Shown one piece after another: positions 49,376 through 57,294 of a stretch of DNA of 64,000 nt. Below the pieces are notes generated by a model. That model did not search any database. It saw only the letters and a list, made by a program, of their open reading frames with translations, and was not told the DNA's origin. The translations under genes were made by a program, and so were the position numbers. This stretch comes from Palsa-504 sp963753225 (lineage in GTDB: Bacteria; Actinomycetota; Actinomycetes; Streptosporangiales; Streptosporangiaceae), in contig CAVWBQ010000003.1 in the NCBI GenBank assembly GCA_963753225.1, positions 1 to 64,000 on the forward strand, read 5' to 3'. Within the stretch, counting starts at the first letter, position 1, and every line of letters begins with the position of its first letter.

Positions 49376-49816
49376 GTGCCTGAGCAGCTGACTGCGAATT
49401 CGATCCCGGCGCTGCTGCGCCGGGGCGCTGTGACCGTCGCGGCCGGACGCGTGGCGCTGGGCCTGACCGCCCTGGCCTGGCCCGCGGTACCGGCCCGTCC
49501 GTGGGTCGGCGCATCAGCGGACGATCTGGCCGCGCGGGTGTTCGGCCGCGCCCTGGGCGGGCGTGACCTGGCCCTCGGGCTGGGTGCGCTGGCGGCCTTG
49601 GCGCGGCCGGGCGCAGAGCCGGGATCGGCCGCTGCCTGGGTCGCCGCGGGTGCCCTGTCCGACGCCCTGGACGTGGCGGCCAGCCTGGCCTCGTGGCGCG
49701 ACCTGCCGCGGGTGACCAGGTGGCTGGTTGCCGCGTCGGCCGGCGGCGCGGCCCTGACCGGCGCGGCCGCGGCACTGACCTCGGCTACCTCGCGCGCTTC
49801 GTCAGGATCGGCCTAG
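49376..49816 (+). CDS. Small hydrophobic protein of unknown function
   Basis: 146-residue Ala-rich protein, probably membrane-bound: hydrophobic stretches TVAAGRVALGLTALAWPAV, ALGLGALAALARP, AAWVAAGALSDALDVAASLA and LVAASAGGAALTGAAAALTS give about four weak helices. Start is a GTG at 49376. It resembles small DUF4267-like membrane proteins, but I cannot confirm that. It follows the YceI gene by 24 bp and may be co-transcribed. Function unknown. Confidence 0.7.
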   Translation: MPEQLTANSIPALLRRGAVTVAAGRVALGLTALAWPAVPARPWVGASADDLAARVFGRALGGRDLALGLGALAALARPGAEPGSAAAWVAAGALSDALDVAASLASWRDLPRVTRWLVAASAGGAALTGAAAALTSATSRASSGSA

Positions 49817-49835
49817 CAGCGCCTAAGCTGGACAG

Positions 49836-50258
49836 ATGGCGGCACGATCGCGCCGGGCGCGGCTCGCGGATGTACACGAGCTGGCCATGCGCATGCCGCA
49901 CGTCACGATCTGGAACGGATCGCGCGACAACCCGATCTACCAGGTCGGCGGGAAGTCCTTCGTGTTCTTCCGCAATCCGCGCCCAGACGCCGTCGATCCA
50001 GTCACCGGCGAGCGCTTCCAGGACGTGATCGTGTTCTGGGTGCCGTCGGAGTCCGACAAGCAGTCGCTGGTCCAGGATCCGGGCTCGCCGTTCTTCACCA
50101 CGCCGCACTTCGACGGCCACCCGTCGGTGCTGGTGCGGGGGAGCCAGGTCGGCGAGCTCACCGTACGGGAACTGACCGAGGTGATCGAGGACGCCTGGCT
50201 CTCGCAGGCCTCCCGCGCCAGAGCCGCGGCCTGGCTGGCCACCCGGCCCGGCGGCTAG
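49836..50258 (+). CDS. MmcQ/YjbR-family protein
   Basis: 140-residue protein of the MmcQ/YjbR family: N-terminal ADVHELAMRMPHVTIWNG, central strand QVGGKSFVFFRNPRPDAVDP and IVFWVPSESDKQSLVQD, and a C-terminal LTVRELTEVIEDAWLSQA helix. The fold is a double-wing domain once proposed to bind DNA; its role is not settled. It is 19 bp after the small hydrophobic protein, apparently in the same run of genes. Confidence 0.85.
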   Translation: MAARSRRARLADVHELAMRMPHVTIWNGSRDNPIYQVGGKSFVFFRNPRPDAVDPVTGERFQDVIVFWVPSESDKQSLVQDPGSPFFTTPHFDGHPSVLVRGSQVGELTVRELTEVIEDAWLSQASRARAAAWLATRPGG

Positions 50259-50287
50259 CCGCCGGTGGCTGCGGTACTGTCCGGACA

Positions 50288-51018
50288 ATGGACGATGAAG
50301 ACGGCTACTTCGGCGAGCGCGTCGCCGCGACGTACGACGGCACATCCGGGGTTTTCGGACCGGGGGCGGTGGAGGCGACGGCCGGGGTGCTGGCCGAGCT
50401 CGCGGACGGCGGGCGGGCGCTGGAGCTGGGCATCGGGACCGGGCGGATCGCGCTGCCGCTGGCCCGCCGCGGTGTGGAAGTGCACGGCATCGACCTGTCC
50501 CGGGCCATGGTCGCCCGGCTGCGCGCCAAGCCCGGCGGCGAGGTTATCCCGGTAGCCATCGGCGACTTCGCCACCACCACAATGGACGGCACCTTCTCGC
50601 TGGCCTACCTGGTGTTCAACACGATCATGAACCTGACCAGCCAGGAAGAGCAGGTCGCCTGCTTCCGCAACGCCGCCCGCCATCTGCGGCCCGGCGGCTG
50701 CTTTGTCATCGAGTGCCGGGTTCCCGAGCTGCGCCGGCTCCGCCCGGGCAGGATGTGCTGCCCTGGCACCTGAGCGAGGAACGCTGGGTGTCCTACTCGT
50801 ATGACCCGGCCACGCAGGCGATGCACGGGCACTACGTCGAGTTCACCGGCGGCCAGGGCGAATACCGCACCATGCCGTTCCGGTACGTGTGGCCGGCCGA
50901 GCTCGACCTGATGGCACAGCTGGCCGGGATGCGGCTGCGCGACCGGTGGGAGGACTGGAGCCGACGGCCCTTCACCGGCGAGAGCAGCCAGCACGTCTCG
51001 GTCTGGGAGAAACCCTGA
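50288..51018 (+). CDS. Class I SAM-dependent methyltransferase (frameshift near 50740)
   Basis: The first part (50288 to about 50740) holds SAM motif I ALELGIGTGRIALPLARRG, the acidic loop HGIDLSRAMV and post-I FSLAYLVFNTIMNL. The conserved reading ends in FVIECRVPELRRL, then the frame closes as RPGRMCCPGT. A second frame continues PPGQDVLPWHLSEERW and runs to the stop at 51016-51018 with MRLRDRWEDWSRRPF and SVWEKP, the usual methyltransferase end. Adding one G at about 50736 (CTG CCG CCC) joins both halves into a 243-residue enzyme. This again is a one-base deletion in an otherwise normal gene. Substrate unknown. Confidence 0.83.
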
Positions 51019-51032
51019 GGCACAATGGCCAG

Positions 51033-52283
51033 GTGGACGCCGATGTCGTGGTCATCGGGGCCGGTGCGCTCGGCCTGAGTACCGCCCTGCACTGTGCGCT
51101 GGCCGGCCGGTCGGTCGTGGTGGTGGAACGCCACACCGCCGGGTCGCAGGCCTCCGGCCGGGCCGCGGGCCTGTTCAAGTCCGTCCAGGCGGACGAGCTG
51201 CGTACCCGGCTCGCCCGGCGCAGCATCACCAGGGCGCTCACCTTCGCCGAATGGGCCGGAGAGCCGCTGACGGTGGCTCACTCCGGGAGCTTCCTGATCG
51301 CCAGGACCGCTCAGCACCGGCAGTACCTCGCCCAGGAAATGGAGCAGTCCCGGCGCTGGGGCGCCGACGTCCGTGAGGCCTCCCAGAGCGAGCTCGGCGG
51401 CAGGCTCAGTTACTACCAGCCCGCCGGCGACGATTTCGCGCTGTGGTGCCCGGAGGACGTCTACATCGAGGAGCCGGCCAGCCTCATCCAGGCCTGCCTG
51501 GCCGCCTGCCGGCGGCACAGGGCCGTGGTGGCCGAGAACGAGCCGGTCGTCGGGATACCGGTCATCGGCGGCCGCGTGGCCGGCGTCGAGACCGAGAGCC
51601 GGTCGATCGCCGCCCCGATCGTGGTGGACGCGGCGGGCGGCTGGGTCCGCCAGGTGGCCGGCCTGGCCGGAGCACGGGTACCGGTCGCCCCTGTCCGCCA
51701 TCAGCTGCTGATCACCGAGCCCACGACCTACGTCGATCCGGCCGACGCGATCGCCCGGGTGGTCGACGCCGCCGTCTACCTGCGCCCGGCCCGCGGCGGG
51801 CTCATGGTCGGCGGGTTCGAGCCTGGCCCGCTGCCGGTCGACCCGGACCAGCAGCCCTGCTCGTTCAGCACCGATGACGTGCCGCTGGACATCGGCGTGC
51901 TGCGCAAGCTGGCCGGCCAGGTCGAGGCCGAGGCCCCGGCCGCGGGCAGCACCGCGGTCGCCGAACACCGCGGCGGGCTGTTCACGATGAGCCCCGACGG
52001 CCGCTTCGTCGCCGGCCCCGTGCCGGACCTGCCCGGCCTGTGGGTAGCCAGCGGATGCAACGGCTCGGGGTTCTCGTCCTCGCTCGCGATCGGCGAGGCG
52101 CTGGCCGCCTGGATTACCAGCGACGCTCCGCCACCGGGGATGACGGAGCTCTCTCCGGACCGGTTCGGTGCGCTTACCGACGACGTGCTCGTTTCCCGCG
52201 GGCTCTGGCAGTACGCCCACTACTACGATCCCGCCGGCGTCGCCCTCGAGGCCGCCGCGCCGGCGGTGTCGCCGGATCGCTAG
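51033..52283 (+). CDS. FAD-dependent oxidoreductase (DAO/sarcosine-oxidase type)
   Basis: 416-residue flavoenzyme of the D-amino-acid/sarcosine oxidase superfamily. FAD motif VVVIGAGALGLSTALHCALAGRSVVVVERHTAGS (about 5-38), SGRAAGLFKSV, and the C-terminal TMSPDGRFVAGPVPDLPGLWVASGCNGSGFSSSLAIGEALAAWI. The start is a GTG at 51033, which overlaps nothing and gives the FAD motif at residue 5. It would oxidise an amine or N-methylated amino acid. It directly follows the methyltransferase gene (14 bp), which raises the idea of a methylated amine substrate; this is only a guess. Confidence 0.9.
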   Translation: MDADVVVIGAGALGLSTALHCALAGRSVVVVERHTAGSQASGRAAGLFKSVQADELRTRLARRSITRALTFAEWAGEPLTVAHSGSFLIARTAQHRQYLAQEMEQSRRWGADVREASQSELGGRLSYYQPAGDDFALWCPEDVYIEEPASLIQACLAACRRHRAVVAENEPVVGIPVIGGRVAGVETESRSIAAPIVVDAAGGWVRQVAGLAGARVPVAPVRHQLLITEPTTYVDPADAIARVVDAAVYLRPARGGLMVGGFEPGPLPVDPDQQPCSFSTDDVPLDIGVLRKLAGQVEAEAPAAGSTAVAEHRGGLFTMSPDGRFVAGPVPDLPGLWVASGCNGSGFSSSLAIGEALAAWITSDAPPPGMTELSPDRFGALTDDVLVSRGLWQYAHYYDPAGVALEAAAPAVSPDR

Positions 52284-52879
52284 TCAGGGCCAGGCCAGCA
52301 CGCTGCTGTCGTCCGTGCAGCGGAACCACCAGTCCAGGCCGTACTCGTCGGCGGGCTCCAGGGCGACCTCGTATTCCACCGTGCCGCGGCTGCGTCCGGC
52401 CGTCTTGGCGCCCATCTTCCACAGCAGGCCGGTCATCGCCACGTTGTCGGCGGAGACCGTCGCGGTGAAGCGGCAGACGCCGGCCTGGCGGGCCCGCTCG
52501 GAGAGCCGGGCCAGAAGCTCCCTGCCCAGTCCGCGGCCCTGCCAGTCGTCGGCGATGGTGACAGCGATCTCGGCGGCCCGCGGGTCGTCGGCATCCCGGA
52601 CGTAACGGGCGACGCCCACGCCGCGCCCTCGGCGGGGCTGAGCGCGCCGATCGCCTCGTGGTCGTGGTGGTCCACCTCGGTGAGGTAGCGCAGTTCCGCC
52701 GCTGACAGCATCTTCTTAGGCCCAAGGAACCGCATCTGGCGGGACCGGGCGCTCAGCCGGGCGAAGCCGTCCGCTAGCGCCTGCGCGTCGGTGCCGCGGA
52801 CCTGGCGGATCAGCACCGTCGATCCGTCGCGCAGCGCGGTCGGCGTTCCCCGCGCCGTGCGGACATAATGGTTGAACAT
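52284..52879 (-). CDS. GNAT-family acetyltransferase (frameshift near 52621)
   Basis: GNAT N-acetyltransferase split over two frames. The N-terminal half (from 52879) reads VLIRQVRGTDAQALADGFARLSARSRQMRFLGPKKMLSAAELRYLTEVDHHDHEAIGAL, here residues 24-82. The C-terminal half carries the acetyl-CoA loop VTIADDWQGRGLGRELLARLSERARQAGV and ends DDSSVLAWP at the stop 52284. Adding one C at about 52621 joins them as SPAEGRGVGVARYVRDADDP, giving 198 residues. Both halves are conserved, so a one-base deletion in the sequence is likely. Its stop abuts the convergent FAD enzyme stop. Confidence 0.82.
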
Positions 52880-53069
52880 CGGAATTGCCCCCTGATGATG
52901 GCGCGGCTAAGGCGCGCACGAACACGATCTCCCGCCACTGTGCCTGGCCTCGCTGAAACGCGGCTGGCGTGGCGCTGCAGCGGCGCATCGCGGTAGCGGT
53001 TGCCAGCCAGCGGCGGACCGGCCACTCTGGCAGTGGGCCGCTCCCGCGGGGCGGCCGGGAGGGAGAGTC

Positions 53070-54638
53070 ATGACGGTGATGGCGCCGCCAGGGATGGACT
53101 TCATGACCAACGCGGTCGCGCACTGGGCCGCGGTGCAGCCGGACGCCGAGGCGCTGACGTACGGCGGGGTGCGGTGGACGTGGGGGCAGTGGCACGACCG
53201 GATCCGGCGGGTAGCCGGCGGCCTGGCCGCGCTCGGCCTCGGGCGCGGTGACCGGGTGGCGTTCCTGGACAAGAACAACCCGGCGTGCCTGGAGGTGGCG
53301 CTGGGGGCCGGGCTGCTCGGCGGGGCCAGCGCGGTGATCAACTGGCGGCTGGCGGCCGGCGAACTGGACTACGTGATCAACGACTCGGGTGCCAGCGTGC
53401 TGTTCGCCGGGGCGGAGCTGCTGCCCGCGGTCGAGGCCATCAGGGACAGGCTGCCCGGCGTCACCGACGTGATCACGGTGGGCGGCCCGGATGACGGCTA
53501 CGAGGCGTTCCTGGCTACCGCCCGGCCCGCCGGCCGCGGCCGCGACGTGACCGGGGAGGACCTGTGGCTGGTGATGTACAGCTCCGGCACGACCGGCCGG
53601 CCGAAGGGCGTGATGCTGTCGCACCGCAACATCGTCGAGCACACTCAGAACGTGGTCCCGCTGGCCCCGCTGGGCCCGGGGGACCGCAACCTGGTCGCGA
53701 TGCCGCTGTTCCACGTCGGCGGCACCTGCTACGCGCTGTTCGGCATCTACGCCGGGGCGCCGAGCACGTTCACCCGCGAGCCTGACCCGGCGTCGCTGCT
53801 GGCGGCGTTCGCCGCCGGGACCACCCATGCGTTCCTGGTACCCGCGGTGGTGTCCGCGCTTCTTGCCGCGGGCGAGAAGGCCATCGCCGCGCTGAGCGGC
53901 CTGAAGTACCTGCTCTACGGGGCCGCGCCGATGCCGCTTCCGATGCTGCGCCAGGCGCTCGCGGCGTGGCCCGGGCTGAACTTCGTCCAGGTCTACGGCC
54001 AGACCGAGCTGGCCGGCGTGATCAGCGCCCTGTCCCCGCAGGCACACCGGGACACCTCCCGGCCCGACCGGCTCGTCTCGGCGGGCACCTTGCTGCCCGG
54101 CGCCGAGGTGCGCGTGGTGGACCCTGGCACCGGCCAGGATGTCGCCGCGGGTCAGCCGGGCGAGTTCTGGTTCCGCTCGCCGCAGCGGATGATGGGCTAC
54201 CTGAACAAGCCGGACGACACCGCCGAGGCGATCACCGGGGAGGGCTGGCTCCGCAGCGGCGACATCGGGCACGTCGACGACGGCGGGTTCCTTTTCGTCT
54301 CCGACCGGGTTAAGGACATGATCATCACCGGCGGGGAGAACGTCTACTCGCCCGAGGTCGAGCAGGTCGTGGCCGAGCATCCGGCGGTGGCCGAGGTCGC
54401 GGTCATCGGCGTTCCCGACGATCACTGGGGCGAGACCGTCAAGGCGGTGGTCGCGCTCCGGCCCGGCCGCCAGGCGACCGGGCCGGAGATCGTCGAGTTC
54501 GCCAGGGAACGCCTGGCTCACTACAAGTGCCCGCGCACCGTCGACGTGGTTGACGCGCTGCCACGCAACCCGAGCGGAAAGATACTCAAGCGCACGCTGC
54601 GCGCTCCGTACTGGGAGGGGCGCGACCGGCAGATCTGA
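53070..54638 (+). CDS. Fatty-acyl/aryl-CoA synthetase (AMP-forming)
   Basis: 522-residue acyl-CoA ligase. ATP motif LVMYSSGTTGRPKGVMLSH, A5 QVYGQTELAG, hinge RSGDIGHVDDGGFLFVSDRVKDM and catalytic Lys in LPRNPSGKILKRTLR are present. It is not closely similar to the ligase at 44127. GGAGGGAG precedes the ATG. The stop is directly next to the convergent LivF-type ATPase stop; the ABC importer downstream may bring in its substrate. A fatty or aromatic acid is likely. Confidence 0.92.
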   Translation: MTVMAPPGMDFMTNAVAHWAAVQPDAEALTYGGVRWTWGQWHDRIRRVAGGLAALGLGRGDRVAFLDKNNPACLEVALGAGLLGGASAVINWRLAAGELDYVINDSGASVLFAGAELLPAVEAIRDRLPGVTDVITVGGPDDGYEAFLATARPAGRGRDVTGEDLWLVMYSSGTTGRPKGVMLSHRNIVEHTQNVVPLAPLGPGDRNLVAMPLFHVGGTCYALFGIYAGAPSTFTREPDPASLLAAFAAGTTHAFLVPAVVSALLAAGEKAIAALSGLKYLLYGAAPMPLPMLRQALAAWPGLNFVQVYGQTELAGVISALSPQAHRDTSRPDRLVSAGTLLPGAEVRVVDPGTGQDVAAGQPGEFWFRSPQRMMGYLNKPDDTAEAITGEGWLRSGDIGHVDDGGFLFVSDRVKDMIITGGENVYSPEVEQVVAEHPAVAEVAVIGVPDDHWGETVKAVVALRPGRQATGPEIVEFARERLAHYKCPRTVDVVDALPRNPSGKILKRTLRAPYWEGRDRQI

Positions 54639-55379
54639 CTAACCGGACGAGCCGGTCCCGCCGAGATAGCTCGCCGCGAGCAGCGCGCCGTCCTTGCTCA
54701 GCTGCCCGGCGCTGCCGCTGGCCGCCAGCTCGCCGTGGGCCAGGATGTAGCCGCGATCGGCGATCTTCAGCGCCAGGTGCACGTGCTGCTCAACCAGCAG
54801 GACGCCGGTCCCGTTGCCGGTCGCGGCCGCCCGGACCGCCGGCAGCAGCCGGTCCACGATCACCGGGGCCAGGCCCAGGCTCATCTCGTCGAGCATCAGC
54901 AGCTTCGGCCTGCGGCTGAGGGCCCGCGCAAGCGCGAGCATCTGCTGCTCGCCGCCGGACAGCAGCCCGGCCTTGCGCCCGCGCAGCTCGCGCAGCGCCG
55001 GGAAGTGGTCGAACGCGGTGTCCATCTCGGCCTGGCCGCTCAGGCCGTCCAGCCGGAAATGCTCGGCCACCGTCAGGCCGAAGAAGATCCCGCGGTCGTG
55101 CGGGACGTGCGCGAGGCCGAGCCGTGCCCGCGCGGTGGGGGAGATACCGGCGAGGTCGCGGCCGCCCAGCCGGATCGCGCCGCCGGCGGGCTTCAGCAGT
55201 CCGGAAATCGCCCTCAGCGTGGTGGTCTTGCCGGCGCCGTTGGCGCCGAGAAGCGCGACGACCTCACCGCGGCCGACGGTCAGCGTCAGATCGCGCACGA
55301 CCCGGGCACGGTAGTAGGCGACGCTCAGCCGGTCGAGTTCGAGAACGGTATCGCTTCCGGTTGCCATCTCCCCACTCAC
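54639..55379 (-). CDS. livF: Branched-chain-amino-acid-type ABC transporter ATPase, LivF-like
   Basis: 246-residue ABC ATPase of the LivF type. Walker A GANGAGKTTTLRAISG, signature LSGGEQQMLALARAL, Walker B KLLMLDEMSLGLAP, H-loop VEQHVHLAL are visible. In the Liv/HAAT system it pairs with LivG, which here is fused to the permeases at 57295. It is divergent from the binding protein gene at 55781. A role as the second ATPase of that importer is likely. Confidence 0.92.
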   Translation of the reverse strand: MSGEMATGSDTVLELDRLSVAYYRARVVRDLTLTVGRGEVVALLGANGAGKTTTLRAISGLLKPAGGAIRLGGRDLAGISPTARARLGLAHVPHDRGIFFGLTVAEHFRLDGLSGQAEMDTAFDHFPALRELRGRKAGLLSGGEQQMLALARALSRRPKLLMLDEMSLGLAPVIVDRLLPAVRAAATGNGTGVLLVEQHVHLALKIADRGYILAHGELAASGSAGQLSKDGALLAASYLGGTGSSG

Positions 55380-55780
55380 CTTCGGCGGCCGCCGTCAGCA
55401 CGCGCTCATCTGGCACGACCGCCCACTAGCTTCCACCACCGCGGCTTTCCCGGCATTGGCGTCCACGCCAACTTGCCCGGCGCGGATATGTGCCCTCCGC
55501 ACACTTGACACGATCGTGACCTGGATTGTCAACAAAATAGTTGACGAGAGCTAGCTGCCGGTTTTTCCTGAGGAAGTGTTTGCTGCAGGTTTCCCGATGC
55601 CCTCGGAGAATGCGATGGAGCGAATCCCTGCCACGCATGCCAAAGGCCCGATCCGGCCTGAGGAACCGCCTTTCTAGGCACCAGTGGCGAAACTGGGAGA
55701 ACCTGGCGCTCCCTGGGGCAAGATAACGGCTCTCGGGCATTGGCGATGTCGTAACGATTTACCCACCAGGAGGAACCACC
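55380..55780. other. 401-bp divergent regulatory region without a gene
   Basis: Between livF and the binding-protein gene. It contains no supported coding gene. It holds the inverted repeat at 55526-55547, a ribosome site AGGAGG for the binding-protein gene at 55770-55775, and must carry promoters for both directions. No clear -10 element could be assigned. Confidence 0.6.
55526..55547. promoter_or_regulatory. GntR/FadR-like operator in the ABC importer regulatory region
   Basis: Inverted repeat TTGTCAAC-AAAATA-GTTGACGA; seven of eight positions pair. AT-rich centre with GTCAAC/GTTGAC arms suits FCD-type or similar dimeric repressors. It lies midway between the divergent importer genes. Confidence 0.5.
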
Positions 55781-57127
55781 GTGCGAAGACACAACAGACT
55801 CGGCCTGGCCGGCTTCGCTGCGGTCACCGCAGCGGTGCTGGCGGCGGCGGGCTGCAGCAGCAGTTCGAGTTCCAGCCCAACCACTGCCACGTCGACGAGC
55901 GCGGCGCCGGCCAGCAGCCTTCCGGCCAGCACGGGCACTGGAGGCCAGGGCGCCCAGTCCGTCACCAACTACCTGGACTACACCGGCGGCAAATCCGGCG
56001 CCGCCGACAAGTCCCTGCCGCCGGTCTACATCGGCTTCGTCAACCAGCAGGGCGGCCCGACGGCCGTCGGCCTGCTGGCCACCGCCGGCGCGCAGATGGC
56101 GGTCAACTACGCCAACGCCGAACTCGGCGGGGTGAACGGCCACCCGATCCAGCTTGTCACCTGCTTCATCGCCTCGGCCGAGGAAGAGGGCACGGTCTGC
56201 GCGCAGAAGTTCCTCGCCAACTCCAAGGTCAACGTCATCGAGCTGGGTGGCGTGGCGATCGGCGTGCAGTCGTTCTTCAGCACGCTGGGCGGCAGCAAGC
56301 CGGTGATCGACGGCGTCGCGGCGACCCCGATCGACTCCGTGCAGAAGAACGCGGTGATCCTGTTCGGAGACGCGACCCACATCCTCGCGCCGTTCGGCAC
56401 GTACGCGAAGGACGTATTGCACGCCAAGACCGCCGCGCTCGTCTACCCGTCAGACAACGCCGGGATAGCCGTGGGCGCCGCGGCGATCAAGGCCGGGCTC
56501 GTGGCGGCAGGCATCTCCGTCAAGGCGGTCGGTTACCCGGAGACCCAGACCGACCTGACTTCGGTACTCACCGCGGCGGGCGCGCAAACGGCCGACATGG
56601 TGATCCCGTACAGCGACACCGCGGGCTGCGTGAACCTCGCCAAGAGCCTCAAGACGCTGGGCATCACCGATCCCAAGAAGATCGTCTCGGCGCCGCTGTG
56701 CCTCAACGGGCAGGTCATCAAGGGTCTCGGCGACTTCCCGCACTGGACGTACTCGATCGCGAGCTCGCTGTACGGCGACCCGAGCGACCCGGGCATGCCG
56801 CCCTACGAGGCGGTGGCGAAGAAGTACTCCACCCCGGCGAACGCGCCCGACCCGTGGAACATCGTCGACTTCGGTCAGACGCTGACGACCATCAAAATCA
56901 TGAACGAGGTCGGCTACGCGAGCCTGTCCCCGTCGGCGATCCTGGCCAAGGCGAAGGCGTTCACCGGACCGCAGGCGCTCGGCGCCCCCGCGCTCGCCTG
57001 CGGCAAGTACTCCAACGCGCCGGGCGTGTGCAACGACCGCATCCAGTTCTTCGAGTACACGGGCGGCGTGACTAGCGGCAAGCCCGAATGGGCCAAGGAG
57101 GCCGGCTGGCTGCAGCCACCGTCCTGA
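55781..57127 (+). CDS. ABC transporter substrate-binding lipoprotein (LivK-like)
   Basis: 448-residue extracellular solute receptor of the HAAT/LivK type. A lipoprotein signal ends in the lipobox LAAAGC (Cys24), followed by a Ser/Thr-rich linker. The periplasmic-binding-protein type 1 fold starts at about 70 (PVYIGFVNQQGGPTAVGLLATAGAQMAVNYANAELGG) and includes CAQKFLANSKVNVIELGG and LVYPSDNAGIAVGAAAIKAG. GGAGGAACCACC precedes the GTG start. It would deliver branched-chain amino acids, amides, or aromatic or other organic acids to the fused permease encoded downstream. Confidence 0.92.
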   Translation: MRRHNRLGLAGFAAVTAAVLAAAGCSSSSSSSPTTATSTSAAPASSLPASTGTGGQGAQSVTNYLDYTGGKSGAADKSLPPVYIGFVNQQGGPTAVGLLATAGAQMAVNYANAELGGVNGHPIQLVTCFIASAEEEGTVCAQKFLANSKVNVIELGGVAIGVQSFFSTLGGSKPVIDGVAATPIDSVQKNAVILFGDATHILAPFGTYAKDVLHAKTAALVYPSDNAGIAVGAAAIKAGLVAAGISVKAVGYPETQTDLTSVLTAAGAQTADMVIPYSDTAGCVNLAKSLKTLGITDPKKIVSAPLCLNGQVIKGLGDFPHWTYSIASSLYGDPSDPGMPPYEAVAKKYSTPANAPDPWNIVDFGQTLTTIKIMNEVGYASLSPSAILAKAKAFTGPQALGAPALACGKYSNAPGVCNDRIQFFEYTGGVTSGKPEWAKEAGWLQPPS

Positions 57128-57178
57128 GTTACCGGCCCTGTGTTTACCGGCGCTGTGTTACCGGTCCCGTGTTACCAG
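57128..57178 (+). repeat. Short tandem repeat after the binding-protein gene
   Basis: About 3.5 copies of a 14-15-bp unit: GTTACCGGCCCTGT (57128-57141), GTTTACCGGCGCTGT, GTTACCGGTCCCGT, and a partial GTTACCAG. It begins in the stop codon of the binding-protein gene and leads into the hairpin at 57185. Confidence 0.8.
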
Positions 57179-57184
57179 TTCGGC

Positions 57185-57221
57185 GCGCCGCGGCCGCGGG
57201 TCATACTCGCGGCCGCGGCGC
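57185..57221 (+). terminator. Strong hairpin between binding protein and permease genes
   Basis: Perfect 14-bp inverted repeat GCGCCGCGGCCGCG / CGCGGCCGCGGCGC with a 9-nt loop, no U-tract. It may stop or stabilise transcripts so that the receptor is made in excess over the membrane part, as in many ABC operons. Confidence 0.75.
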
Positions 57222-57294
57222 TTCGCGCGACAGAATCCGGCAAACCAGGCAACCTTGGATCTGTATGAGCCCCGACGTCAACAAGGAATGACCA

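Noticed and set aside
57128..57178. CRISPR-like repeat
   Set aside because: Units are only 14-15 bp and contiguous with no spacers; it is a simple tandem repeat.
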